From NCBI RefSeq assembly GCF_009725235.1, contig NZ_WJFC01000070.1, positions 1-60,138 on the forward strand: 60,138 nucleotides of DNA, in the 5' to 3' direction. Within the stretch, counting starts at the first letter, position 1. Every line of letters starts with the position of its first letter. A program made the position numbers and the translations under genes. Below, one piece after another: positions 1 through 9,200 of this stretch. This DNA is from Scytonema sp. UIC 10036. GTDB lineage: Bacteria; Cyanobacteriota; Cyanobacteriia; Cyanobacteriales; Nostocaceae. The notes under the pieces were generated by a model, which saw only the letters and a program-made list of their open reading frames with translations, did no database searches and was not told the origin of the DNA.

Positions 1-43
1 TTCAAGTAGGGAAGTTACCATTTTTACAGTATTTTACAAGAAA

Positions 44-214
44 TTACCAGCTTTTTGGCATTCTAGAACCAACAGCAGTATTTTCAGTAGATGCTATTTC
101 GATCGCGCTTTTAGAGACATCAATTCCAATTACACTGGGAAAACACTGGGCGAGAAACTTAGTTTGGGTACCATTACCGCAAGCAAAGTCAACCTGAGTA
201 AAAACACTGAAGAT
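44..214 (-). pseudogene. Relic of a class I SAM-dependent methyltransferase
   Basis: Read on the minus strand, this stretch encodes about 57 residues containing VDFACGNGTQTKFLAQ followed by VIGIDVSKSAIEIA. That is the glycine-rich motif I and the following acidic strand of class I SAM-dependent methyltransferases. In the same frame a stop at 215-217 lies directly upstream and a stop at 44-46 closes it, so both the N-terminal part and most of the C-terminal catalytic domain are missing. The substrate cannot be inferred. It is a decayed gene, possibly trimmed by a rearrangement next to the DUF2237 gene. Confidence 0.6.
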
Positions 215-278
215 TTATAAAAAATTTACCTTTAAGTAAAGACTCTTCATGCAGCGTGTCTGTAAACACGCCCAAATT

Positions 279-650
279 TTACTTTAAATCAATCGCGTGC
301 TGCTTCAGTTCCTCCAAAGAAACGTATTCTAAAGCAGATGCATGAGTTGCTGACAAAACTATAGGTGGTGCAACTCCTGCGTCGAGAGCCTCCTTCCAAC
401 GAGATGCACACAAACACCATCGATCGCCTGGTTTTAAACCGGGAAAATTAAATGCGGGAACGGCAGTGCTCAAATCGTTACCCCTAGACTTAGTGAATGC
501 CAAGAATTCTTCTGTGACTTGAGCACAAACAACGTGTGCGCCAAAATCACCTCCCCCTGTATTGCATTTACCATCCCGGTAATAACCAGTCATGGGAGAG
601 GTACAGCATATTTCCAGTTGTTGTCCAAGAACATTTCTAGCTTCTGTCAT
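279..650 (-). CDS. DUF2237 family protein
   Basis: This 123-residue protein matches the small DUF2237 family along its whole length. Recognisable pieces are NVLGQQLEICCTSPMTGYYRDG near the start, the CNTGGGDFGAHVVCAQVT block, and PGLKPGDRWCLCASRW in the second half. Cysteines are concentrated in these blocks (about five). The family's biochemical function is not established; members are short soluble proteins of about this length, so the gene looks complete. No signal peptide or membrane segment is visible. It stands alone between a methyltransferase relic and the D,D-carboxypeptidase gene, with 141 bp to the latter, so an operon is not obvious. Confidence 0.85.
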   Translation of the reverse strand: MTEARNVLGQQLEICCTSPMTGYYRDGKCNTGGGDFGAHVVCAQVTEEFLAFTKSRGNDLSTAVPAFNFPGLKPGDRWCLCASRWKEALDAGVAPPIVLSATHASALEYVSLEELKQHAIDLK

Positions 651-791
651 GACCTAAGCCTTTAACCTTGTGTTCTGGTTTCATAAACCAATAACTAGGC
701 TAACACAACACCTGTTACTGCTGCATTTCCAGGCCAACCAATACCGTACTTTAAGTGTTCGGTTCATAAAATACGATCGCCGATTCAGGGC

Positions 792-2261
792 TTAACACCT
801 CTGTAACTGAGCTAACATCACCACAATTTCATCCATTGCTTGGCGAATAATTCTTGCAGGTTGTTCTGTTTGATTCACCATGATACTGAAAACCATAGGG
901 CTGTAGTTAGGTGCATTAACATATCCAGCAAGGGAAACAACACCTGTCATCGTACCTGTTTTTGCTTGTACAATTCCTTCAGCAGGTGTTTTGAGAAAGC
1001 GATTTTTGAGAGTCCCGCTTCTACCAGCAACGGGTAAGGATGCTCGGTAAACTGCGGCGACGGGAGATTTTGCCATTGCTTGTAAAGTTTGGACTAAAGT
1101 TTCTGGGCTTATCAAGTTTTTACGAGATAATCCGGAACCATCGACTAGGGAATAACCTGTTGGATCGACTCCTAACTGGGTTAAAGTCACTTTCATTAAT
1201 TCTAATCCTACATCAGCAGTTGCTTGGTTCTGAGAAGGTAGCTTTTTGATAGCTAATGCCCTCAGTAAAGACTCAGCAAAAAGATTATTACTGTTGGTAT
1301 TTGTCTCGACTAGCAATTCTGATAGGGGTGGAGAATCTATACCAGCCAGTTCTTCTCCATATTTCTTACTAAAAGGAGACACAATTGTCTGTGCGACGCT
1401 TATTTCCTCAGTTTTTAAAACATTCCGAAAGCGACGCAAGAAGTATTCCGTGGGAGCGATCGCAGGTAAATTAATTGATTCTGGTTCGGAGTTGACTGGC
1501 AATTGCCCTTTAATTTGTAAGACTGAACCTTTGAAGTCACGGGTGATATTAATAAAGGAGGGTTGATTTTCTGCTATTGTGACCGATCGATTGACTACCC
1601 GCCATTGTTTCTCCTCATCAGTATCAGTCCAGATAACATTTAAAGGTTTGCCAACAGTTTGGGGTTGGAGCTTTAAGCCAAACACGTTTTGATTTAAAAT
1701 GAAGCTACTAATGGGTGCTCCATAGTCAGACTGTATATCTTCCCATTGCCAAGAGGGATGAACAGTATCTCCTTGAATATAATTATCATCAGCAATCAAA
1801 AGTCTAATATCTCGAATATTCTTTTCCTTCAACTGCTTTGCCAGAACGCTCAGCTGAGTATCGGTTAAACTCGGATCTCCCCTACCAACAATATGCAAAA
1901 CGCCATCGCGATCGCTATATATAGATGTCCGAAAGCGAAAATTTTGACCGAGTTGCTGTAGCACGGCGGCTGTTGTGAGAAGCTTAGTTGTAGAAGCAGG
2001 AGTGAAATATTTTTGGGCATCCCGACTGTAAAGAGTTTGGGTAGAAGATAAAGGTTGTACGAGAACACCCCAACGCGATCGACTTAGAAGAGGGCGATCG
2101 AGAACAGCATTGATAGATGGTTGCAGTTGAGCAGGACAAATCGCTCGCGCCGTGTCTGCTGTTGGTACAACTTGTGTTTGTGCTTGAACTGGTTCTAAAG
2201 AAAGACTAACCTGAGTACCAAGAAACAGGAGCAGGAAATTAATAAAACTTTTTTTAGACAT
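792..2261 (-). CDS. dacB: D-alanyl-D-alanine carboxypeptidase/endopeptidase, PBP4 (DacB) type
   Basis: This 489-residue protein is a class C low-molecular-weight penicillin-binding protein of the peptidase S13 family, which trims or cleaves peptidoglycan cross-links in the periplasm. The N-terminus (residues 1-28) is a Sec signal peptide ending near VQA. All three active-site motifs are present: SxxK at S90-K93 (STTK), SNN at 324-326, and KTG at 434-436. The large insertion between the first two motifs is typical of PBP4. The length is normal for cyanobacterial members. The gene is transcribed away from the exopolysaccharide locus and has a 746-bp AT-rich spacer upstream, so it is probably regulated separately. 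The symbol is by family only. Confidence 0.9.
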   Translation of the reverse strand: MSKKSFINFLLLFLGTQVSLSLEPVQAQTQVVPTADTARAICPAQLQPSINAVLDRPLLSRSRWGVLVQPLSSTQTLYSRDAQKYFTPASTTKLLTTAAVLQQLGQNFRFRTSIYSDRDGVLHIVGRGDPSLTDTQLSVLAKQLKEKNIRDIRLLIADDNYIQGDTVHPSWQWEDIQSDYGAPISSFILNQNVFGLKLQPQTVGKPLNVIWTDTDEEKQWRVVNRSVTIAENQPSFINITRDFKGSVLQIKGQLPVNSEPESINLPAIAPTEYFLRRFRNVLKTEEISVAQTIVSPFSKKYGEELAGIDSPPLSELLVETNTNSNNLFAESLLRALAIKKLPSQNQATADVGLELMKVTLTQLGVDPTGYSLVDGSGLSRKNLISPETLVQTLQAMAKSPVAAVYRASLPVAGRSGTLKNRFLKTPAEGIVQAKTGTMTGVVSLAGYVNAPNYSPMVFSIMVNQTEQPARIIRQAMDEIVVMLAQLQRC

Positions 2262-3007
2262 TATCTGAGCTTATAGGGCAGTCGATAAGGGAAATACTCA
2301 ATGAGCAGATTGTATCAATCTAAGAATAGCTTATTACCAATTGACTAGATAAAAAATCCAAAAAATCCTTAAAATTACGATTGACATTAGTATAAGAGAG
2401 CAAAAAGCTCCACAAAAAGTTTATATTGACACTAATTTTTTAAATATTTATGTTGCTTCATAAATATTTATTTTTTTTTCTTGCTTGAAAAAATCAATTT
2501 ATTAAGATTTAGCTAATCAAACAAAAATACGTAGGTACTCACTATATTTCTTTAAAAAAAACCGCTTTTTCTCAGCTATTTTTCACATCTTTTTTGTATT
2601 CATCTCAGTAAGCTTTCTGTACTGAAAATACACGGATGTCATGATTTATTTACAAATCCATTTCTTTGACTTTTTCTTTAAAAAAATAGAAGAAATATGA
2701 ACATTCGACTAATAGTTGCAAAATTCAGTAGACTTTTTACTGAAGTATCCAGTATTAATTAAGAATCCAAATAAGCAATTTCCGGTAAAAAGGAAATCGA
2801 AAAAAATAGATGATTAAATCTGAAGTTTCTCTAGAAGCTGAAAATGCTTAAGCTTCAGGATTTAGTATAATTTTAAGTACTATCAGGGCTTGAAGGAACC
2901 GTTTAACTCCAAACCTTTAAGCTATGATACCGCAGTACTTAAATATTCGTTACATCTATTGAGTTGAAAACTATTTTCAAAAATTAACCAAGAAATGGGG
3001 TGTTATC
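2262..3007. other. AT-rich divergent spacer upstream of the exopolysaccharide locus
   Basis: These 746 bp separate the dacB-like gene (minus) from the first polysaccharide gene (plus). No open frame with recognisable protein features is seen on either strand. The sequence is very AT-rich with long A and T runs. It should contain the promoters for both flanking transcription units, but no convincing -35/-10 pair could be picked by eye. A TATGAT at 2933-2938 lies about 70 bp before the wecG-like start, with no good -35 partner. Confidence 0.5.
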
Positions 3008-3931
3008 ATGTCTTTGAATAGCAACAGTCAAAATCTACCAAATCTAGATGTGTATCTGCTGGAACGTCGCATTACCTGCATGACTGTATCATCTATTATA
3101 GATGCAGTGCATACGGCATGTATGCAAGGTAAAAAAATAACTGTAGCAAATTACAACGTTCACAGTTTTAATTTATCGATGCAATTGCCTTGGTTTTATC
3201 ACTTTCTCCAAAGCTCGGAAATTGTTAACTGTGACAGTGTTGGCATTTTAAAAGCAATTGATTATATGGGGGTAAAGTTACCTCTTGATTATCGAGCTTC
3301 ATATACACTGTTGATGCCAAAATTACTGGAACACTGTAACACACATGGATTAAGTGTATTTTTGCTGGGAGCAAAACCGCAGTACTTAGAGGCGGCTCTA
3401 GATAACCTCAGAAAGCAATATGTCAATACTCAGTTTTTTGGACACCACGGTTATTTCGACAAAGAAAATTCAAAGCAGAATGAAACCGTGATTCAAAAAA
3501 TAAATCAAGAAAAGCCTAACGTTTTAGTAGTCGGTATGGGTATGCCCATTCAAGAAAAATGGGTTTACAAATATCGCAGCCGTTTAAATGTCAACTCCAT
3601 CCTGCTTGGAGGAGCTATTATTGACAGACTTGCAGGTACAGTGCCAGATTGCCCGCAGGCTATTTCTAATGTAGGTTTGGAGTGGCTCTACCGTTTGTGC
3701 CGCGAGCCAAAGCGCTTAGCAGCACGCTATTTACTTGGTAATCCTGCTTTTGCTTGCCATATTGCTTTAGGTAAGTTGTACGCACCTCCATTACGCGTAC
3801 AGCCCATGCAACCCATTGGCAGTTACAATTTAGAACGTAATGCTCAAATGAGTAATTTGTACTTGAGCTTAATAACTCAACAAAATCAAGAGGTAGGCGC
3901 GGCTGTTCTCTCTGGCTCTCCATCAATTTAA
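3008..3931 (+). CDS. WecG/TagA/CpsF family glycosyltransferase (copy A)
   Basis: This 307-residue protein belongs to GT26, whose members transfer the second sugar (such as ManNAc or ManNAcA) onto a polyprenyl-diphosphate-linked sugar in polysaccharide assembly. Diagnostic parts are the NCDSVGIL segment near residue 75, the VFLLGAKPQ strand, the FFGHHGYF segment and VVGMGMPIQEKW near residue 180. It is soluble or peripheral on the cytoplasmic face. It is the first gene of copy A of the duplicated locus. The copy B counterpart at 22095 aligns end to end, down to the shared last residues SGSPSI. The ribosome-binding site is weak (a G-rich stretch just before the ATG). Confidence 0.9.
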   Translation: MSLNSNSQNLPNLDVYLLERRITCMTVSSIIDAVHTACMQGKKITVANYNVHSFNLSMQLPWFYHFLQSSEIVNCDSVGILKAIDYMGVKLPLDYRASYTLLMPKLLEHCNTHGLSVFLLGAKPQYLEAALDNLRKQYVNTQFFGHHGYFDKENSKQNETVIQKINQEKPNVLVVGMGMPIQEKWVYKYRSRLNVNSILLGGAIIDRLAGTVPDCPQAISNVGLEWLYRLCREPKRLAARYLLGNPAFACHIALGKLYAPPLRVQPMQPIGSYNLERNAQMSNLYLSLITQQNQEVGAAVLSGSPSI

Positions 3932-4054
3932 GCTTGATGCAGTCATTTTTTATACGAACAATTTTTCGTATCTGTTGTTCTCTGCAAACAGTGCATCATT
4001 TGTCTATGGCAATTTTTCCATTTTCAATACGCCAAGAATCAGGAGGCAATTACC

Positions 4055-4996
4055 GTGGAACCTTTAGTTAGTGTAGTCATACCCACCTATTCAAGACCGC
4101 AATTAGTTAAACGAGCAGTTATTAGTGCTTTAGCACAAACTCTTCACAATATAGAAGTCATTGTTGTAATTGATGGTCCAGATCCAACAACCCATGCGGC
4201 TTTAGCACAGATAAAAGACTCCCGACTCAAGGTCATAGAATTACCAACAAACCAAGGTTGTCGTGCAGCTCGTAAAGCTGGTATTGATGCTGCTGCTGGC
4301 AAATGGATTGCTTCTTTGGATGACGATGACCAATGGATGCCTCAAAAGTTAGAGTTGCAATTGAAACTTGCACAAAATTCTCAACATCAGTTTCCTATTG
4401 TGACTTGCTACTTAGTCGCTCGTTCACCTCAAAGCGATGCTATCTTGCCGAGACGCCTTCCCAAACCATCTGAAGCATTAAGTGACTACTTGTTTGTTCG
4501 CAATACTTTGTTCCAAGGAGAAGGGCTGATTCAATCTTCAACTATCTTCACGTCTAAAGAGCTTCTACAAAAAGTTCCCGTTTTGGTGAATTCTCAGAGA
4601 CATGACGATTGGGATTGGTTGTTGCGCGCATCGACTGTAGAAGGAGTAGGAGTCGAGTTTGTGCCTGAGATTCTTTCGATTTGGTATGTGGGAGATCCAC
4701 GTCCAAGCTTGAGTAAGAACAATCCTTGGCGGGCTTCTTTAGAATGGATTAGAGCAAAACGAAATTTAGTCACGCCAAGAGCCTATTCATCTTTTATCCT
4801 TGCAGAAGTTAGCGCACGGGCTGCTAAAGCACGTGATTGGAATGCACTTTTACCACTGATGTGGGAAGCAGTTCGGTTAGGTAAGCCCCAGCTTAAGGAT
4901 ATTCTTCTATGTCTGGGTATGTGGTTTATCTCTCCAGAACTCCGTAATTCGTTGCGCCATCTTCTAGCGAAGAAAGTCAAAGCAATGTCTACCTGA
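4055..4996 (+). CDS. Family 2 glycosyltransferase (copy A, first GT2)
   Basis: This 313-residue GT-A fold glycosyltransferase begins MEPLVSVVIPTYSRPQLVKRA, the usual GT2 nucleotide-sugar strand. It carries an acidic metal-binding motif in ASLDDDDQWMPQKL near residue 90, and an HDDWDWLLRAS segment that probably corresponds to the acceptor/catalytic-base region. The start is a GTG with a strong AGGAGG eight bases upstream (4041-4046). The copy B paralog at 23374 likewise starts with a rare codon (TTG) after GGAGG. It probably adds one sugar to the lipid-linked repeat unit; donor and linkage cannot be deduced. It is separated by 123 bp from the WecG-like gene and by 114 bp from the GT14 gene. 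Confidence 0.88.
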   Translation: MEPLVSVVIPTYSRPQLVKRAVISALAQTLHNIEVIVVIDGPDPTTHAALAQIKDSRLKVIELPTNQGCRAARKAGIDAAAGKWIASLDDDDQWMPQKLELQLKLAQNSQHQFPIVTCYLVARSPQSDAILPRRLPKPSEALSDYLFVRNTLFQGEGLIQSSTIFTSKELLQKVPVLVNSQRHDDWDWLLRASTVEGVGVEFVPEILSIWYVGDPRPSLSKNNPWRASLEWIRAKRNLVTPRAYSSFILAEVSARAAKARDWNALLPLMWEAVRLGKPQLKDILLCLGMWFISPELRNSLRHLLAKKVKAMST

Positions 4997-5110
4997 TATG
5001 TAGAGTCTTTTGATAGCTTACACCAACAGGTTTCAGAAACTGACACCAGATCGAAATAACAATCTTTACCAGGTTCAAATATTCAGATACACCTTAAAGA
5101 GGAGAATCAA

Positions 5111-6043
5111 ATGCGCGTTTGTTATCTCATTCAAAGCCATAGAAACCCACAGCAAATTAATCGCTTGATCGATACTATCAAACACACAAGTCCAAATTCT
5201 TTTATTATTGTAAGTCATGATTTTTCTAGTTCTAACTTGAATCTAGAAGTCCTTAATGACTTGTCAAATGTCAAAGTAATTCCTGGATTGGGGGGAAGAG
5301 GCAATTTTTCTATCATTCATGGATATATGAATGCTGTATCATGGCTGTTTAAAAACAATATCGACTTTGATTGGTTAATCAATCTTTCTGGGCAAGATTA
5401 TCCTACTCAGGATCTATCACAAATGCATCATCTTCTTGCTCAAACAAAGTATGATGGATTTTTAGAATATTTTAAAGTTCTTTCTCCAGAAAGTCATTGG
5501 AGTATCAGAGAGGGGTACTCGCGGTATTTTTACAAATACCAACAACTGCCTTCTATAGCTAAGCTGCCTGATTGGGGTAAGGATTTGCTCGCACCAGTAA
5601 AAATTATTAACTACATTCAACCTTTTGTCAGGCTCAATATTGCTTTTGGTATGTTTGGTGTCAAAAATTCTACTCCTTTCAATAAAGATTTTATCTGTTA
5701 TGGTGGATCTTTCTTTTGTACTTTATCTAAAAAATGTGTTGAGTACTTATACAAATTTTACCTCTTGCGTTCGGATATTGTTAATTTCTATGAGGGAGTT
5801 AATGTACCAGAAGAGTCTTTCCTTCAGACGGTATTACTTAACAGTGGTTTATTCAACTTGTGCAATGACAACAAAGTTTACATCGACTTTTCTGGATCTC
5901 GCAATGGTCGTCCACGCTTGCTAACAAAAGATGATTATGGAACTATTGTACAAAGTCAGTCTTATTTTGCTAGAAAATTTGATTTAAATCAAGATAGTAA
6001 GGTTTTGGATCTTTTAGACGGCAAGATTTTCTCAGCAATTTAA
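5111..6043 (+). CDS. Core-2/I-branching enzyme-like glycosyltransferase (GT14)
   Basis: This 310-residue protein resembles bacterial members of GT14 (core-2/I-branching, beta-1,6-N-acetylglucosaminyltransferase-like). The signature is WLINLSGQDYPTQDL around residues 94-108, followed by a conserved CYGGSFFCTLSKKCVEY segment and a PEESFLQTVLLNSG segment near residue 235 that contains the family's conserved acidic residues. It has no membrane anchor, unlike eukaryotic members. A good ribosome-binding site (AGAGGAG) precedes the ATG. Copy B of the locus has no counterpart, so with the giant gene that follows it makes up the copy-A-specific segment. It is followed by a clear terminator at 6107-6155. 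Confidence 0.82.
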   Translation: MRVCYLIQSHRNPQQINRLIDTIKHTSPNSFIIVSHDFSSSNLNLEVLNDLSNVKVIPGLGGRGNFSIIHGYMNAVSWLFKNNIDFDWLINLSGQDYPTQDLSQMHHLLAQTKYDGFLEYFKVLSPESHWSIREGYSRYFYKYQQLPSIAKLPDWGKDLLAPVKIINYIQPFVRLNIAFGMFGVKNSTPFNKDFICYGGSFFCTLSKKCVEYLYKFYLLRSDIVNFYEGVNVPEESFLQTVLLNSGLFNLCNDNKVYIDFSGSRNGRPRLLTKDDYGTIVQSQSYFARKFDLNQDSKVLDLLDGKIFSAI

Positions 6044-6106
6044 GAATGAAAAACCGCTAATGAACGCGGTTGGACGCAGATAATTATTGATTTCCCTTGT
6101 ATACTG

Positions 6107-6155
6107 ATTGAGATTTAAGTTCTTTTAAAGCTTAAATCTCAATTTTTATTTTTTT
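6107..6155 (+). terminator. Rho-independent terminator after the GT14 gene
   Basis: A 12-13 bp perfect stem (left arm TTGAGATTTAAG at 6108-6119, right arm CTTAAATCTCAA at 6131-6142) with an 11-base loop is followed by a run of T residues interrupted by one A up to 6155. It separates the GT14 gene from the giant repeat-protein gene, so the giant gene probably has its own promoter in 6156-6275. Confidence 0.75.
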
Positions 6156-6275
6156 AAAATTCAACATATATTTTCAATATAGAAACAATGAATTTAGAGT
6201 AAATGTATAGAATTTTATTTTTTTTCTTTAGACAATATATATTACATAATTACTTTTTTTGACAGCATAGTTCTT

Positions 6276-9200
6276 ATGGTTAGCAAAGCTCTGTTTACTA
6301 TAGATCCGTCTAGTAGTGGCATTAACACAAGCACTTACACAGCTTCTTCTTTTAAAATTACTAACAACTCAACAACTGGAGAAAAAATCAACCGAGTTTT
6401 GATTGACTTGAGTTCTAGTATTTTGCCAGATTTAGTCTTCGATCCTTACGGAACGGTTGGTGATAGTACAGCTAAAGTTTTCACAGTAGATAGTGAAGGT
6501 GGTACTGGGTATGTTACTTACAACTATCTCAAAGCCCATGACAATGGTTTTGATGCTCTAGAAATCATTTTTAATGAATTCGCTCCTGGTAAAACCTTTA
6601 CTTTTTCTATCGACGTCGATCCCACAAGTATTAAAGGTTCACCTGCACCTGGTCCCAATGAATCGGGTAGTGTTTCTGGGTTAGAACTTTTAGGTACTAC
6701 AGTCACGGTTGATTTTAGTGACAACACTAGCTACACGGGACAGACTTATAGAATTCCTAACAGTGCGGATGGATCGCAAGTTACTATCCAACCAGATATT
6801 CCTCTTAAACCTACAATTGAAGTCTTGGGTTTGCCTTCAACACCATCGACTGTATTAGAAGCAAATCAAACAGTTCGAGTCTATGGTTCTCAAGGGGCTA
6901 CAGTTAACCTGTTACTTATGGAAGCAGGTTTATTTACAAATAATGGTAGCGGTTTTGATTTAGATCCTTTTGAAGCTAACTCGGCAATCTCTGTCAATGA
7001 GAAGGTTGGTACTATTGGAACAGCAGGTTATGTTGATATTCCAATCACTCTCACACGTTCTCATGCTGATGGAGGACTCAACCATATTGTTGCGGTCATT
7101 AAAGCACCAGATGGTACAACAAGCTTACCTTCTACCGTACAAGTTGTACAGCTTGCTCCCAGTCCAAGCGTTATTGTGCAACCAACAGGAGGTAACACAA
7201 GTGTGGCAGAAGGAGGAGCTACTGATACTTACTCCCTAGCTCTGAATACACAACCGACAGCAAATGTCACTGTTAACTTAGCTGTTGGCAATCAACTCTT
7301 TGCTGATAAGACTAGTGTCACTTTCACTCCTAGTAACTGGAATACTCATCAAACCATTACCCTCAGTGCTATTGATGATAGTGTAGTCGAAGGAGCACAA
7401 ACAGCCAATATTACTCACACTGTTAGCAGTGCTGACAGTAATTACAACAATCTGAGCGTTTCAAATGTCTCCGTCACTATCGCAGATAACGATAACCCAG
7501 AAGCAACACCAGGAGCAATTCGCATCAATGCGGGTGGTCAAGATTATATTGATACTACAGGTAATCTTTGGAGTGCAGACCAGTATTTCTCTGGTGGCTC
7601 TACCAAAACTTATGCTTCTGCGATCGCCAACACTGTTGAAGATCCCCTTTATCAAAACGAGCGTACTGGTAAAACCATCAATTACGCGATCCCAGTCGCC
7701 AATGGAGAATACACCGTTAACCTCAAGTTAGCAGAACTTTATTGGGGTAGTGCGCTTAAACGTATTTTTGATGTCAGTGCGGAAAATCAGCTAGTCTTTG
7801 ATAACCTCGATATTTTTGCGGAATCGGGCGCAAAAAACAAAGCTTTGGACAAGTCATTCAAAACTATCGTCACTGACGGTGTTTTGAATTTGAACATGGT
7901 GGCGAGTGTTGATAATGCCACAATTGATGCTATCGAAATCATTCCTGTTGGTACGCCAACGCCAAGCGTTATCCTACAGCTAACTAACGGGAATACCAGT
8001 GTCACGGAAGGAGGCGCTACTGATACTTACTCCCTGGCTCTGAGTACTCAACCGACAGAAAATGTCACCATTAACCTAGCTGTTGGCAATCAACTCAGTG
8101 CCGATAAAACCAGTGTTACCTTCACTCCTAATAACTGGAATATTGCTCAAACTATTACCCTCAGTGCTGTTGATGATACTGTTATTGAAGCAGCGCAAAC
8201 TGTCAGCATCACTCACAATGTTACTAGTACTGATAGTAATTACAACAATATCAGCGTTCCAAATGTAACTGTCTCCGTCACAGATAACGATCGCCCAGAA
8301 CCAACACCAGGAACAATTCGCATTAATACAGGCGGTCAAGAGTATACTGATACTACGGGTAATCTTTGGAGTGCAGACCAGTATTTCTCTGGTGGCTCTA
8401 CCAAAACTTATGGTTCTGCGATCGCCAACACTGTTGAAGATCCCCTTTATCAAAGCGAGCGTACTGGTAAAACCTTAAATTACGCGATCCCAGTCGCCAA
8501 TGGAGAATACACCGTTAACCTCAAGTTAGCAGAACTTTACTGGGGTAGTGCGCTTAAACGTATTTTTGATGTCAGTGCGGAAAATCAGCTAGTCTTTGAT
8601 AACCTCGATATTTTTGCGGAATCGGGCGCAAAAAACAAAGCTTTGGACAAGTCATTCAAAACTATCGTCACTGACGGTGTTTTAAATTTGAGCATGGTGG
8701 CGAGTGTTGATAATGCCAAAATTGATGCTATCGAAATCATTCCTGTTGGTACGCCAACGCCAAGCGTCATCCTACAGCTAACTAACGGGAATACCAGTGT
8801 CACCGAAGGTGGATCTGCTGATACTTACTCCCTGGCTCTGAGTACACAACCGACAGAAAATGTCACCATTAACCTAGCTCTTGGCAATCAACTCAGTGCC
8901 GATCAAACCAGTGTTACCTTCACTCCTAGTAACTGGAATATTGCTCAAACTATTACCCTCAGTGCTGTTGATGATACTGTAGTCGAAGGAGCACAAACAG
9001 CCAACATTACTCACACTGTTAGCAGTGCTGATAGTAATTACAACAATATCAGTATTCCAAACGTTTCGGTCACCATCGCAGATAACGATAACTCACAAGC
9101 AACACCAGGAGCAATTCGCATCAATGCGGGCGGTCAAGAGTATACTGATACTACAGGTAATCTTTGGAGTGCAGACCAGTATTTCTCTGGGGGTTCTACT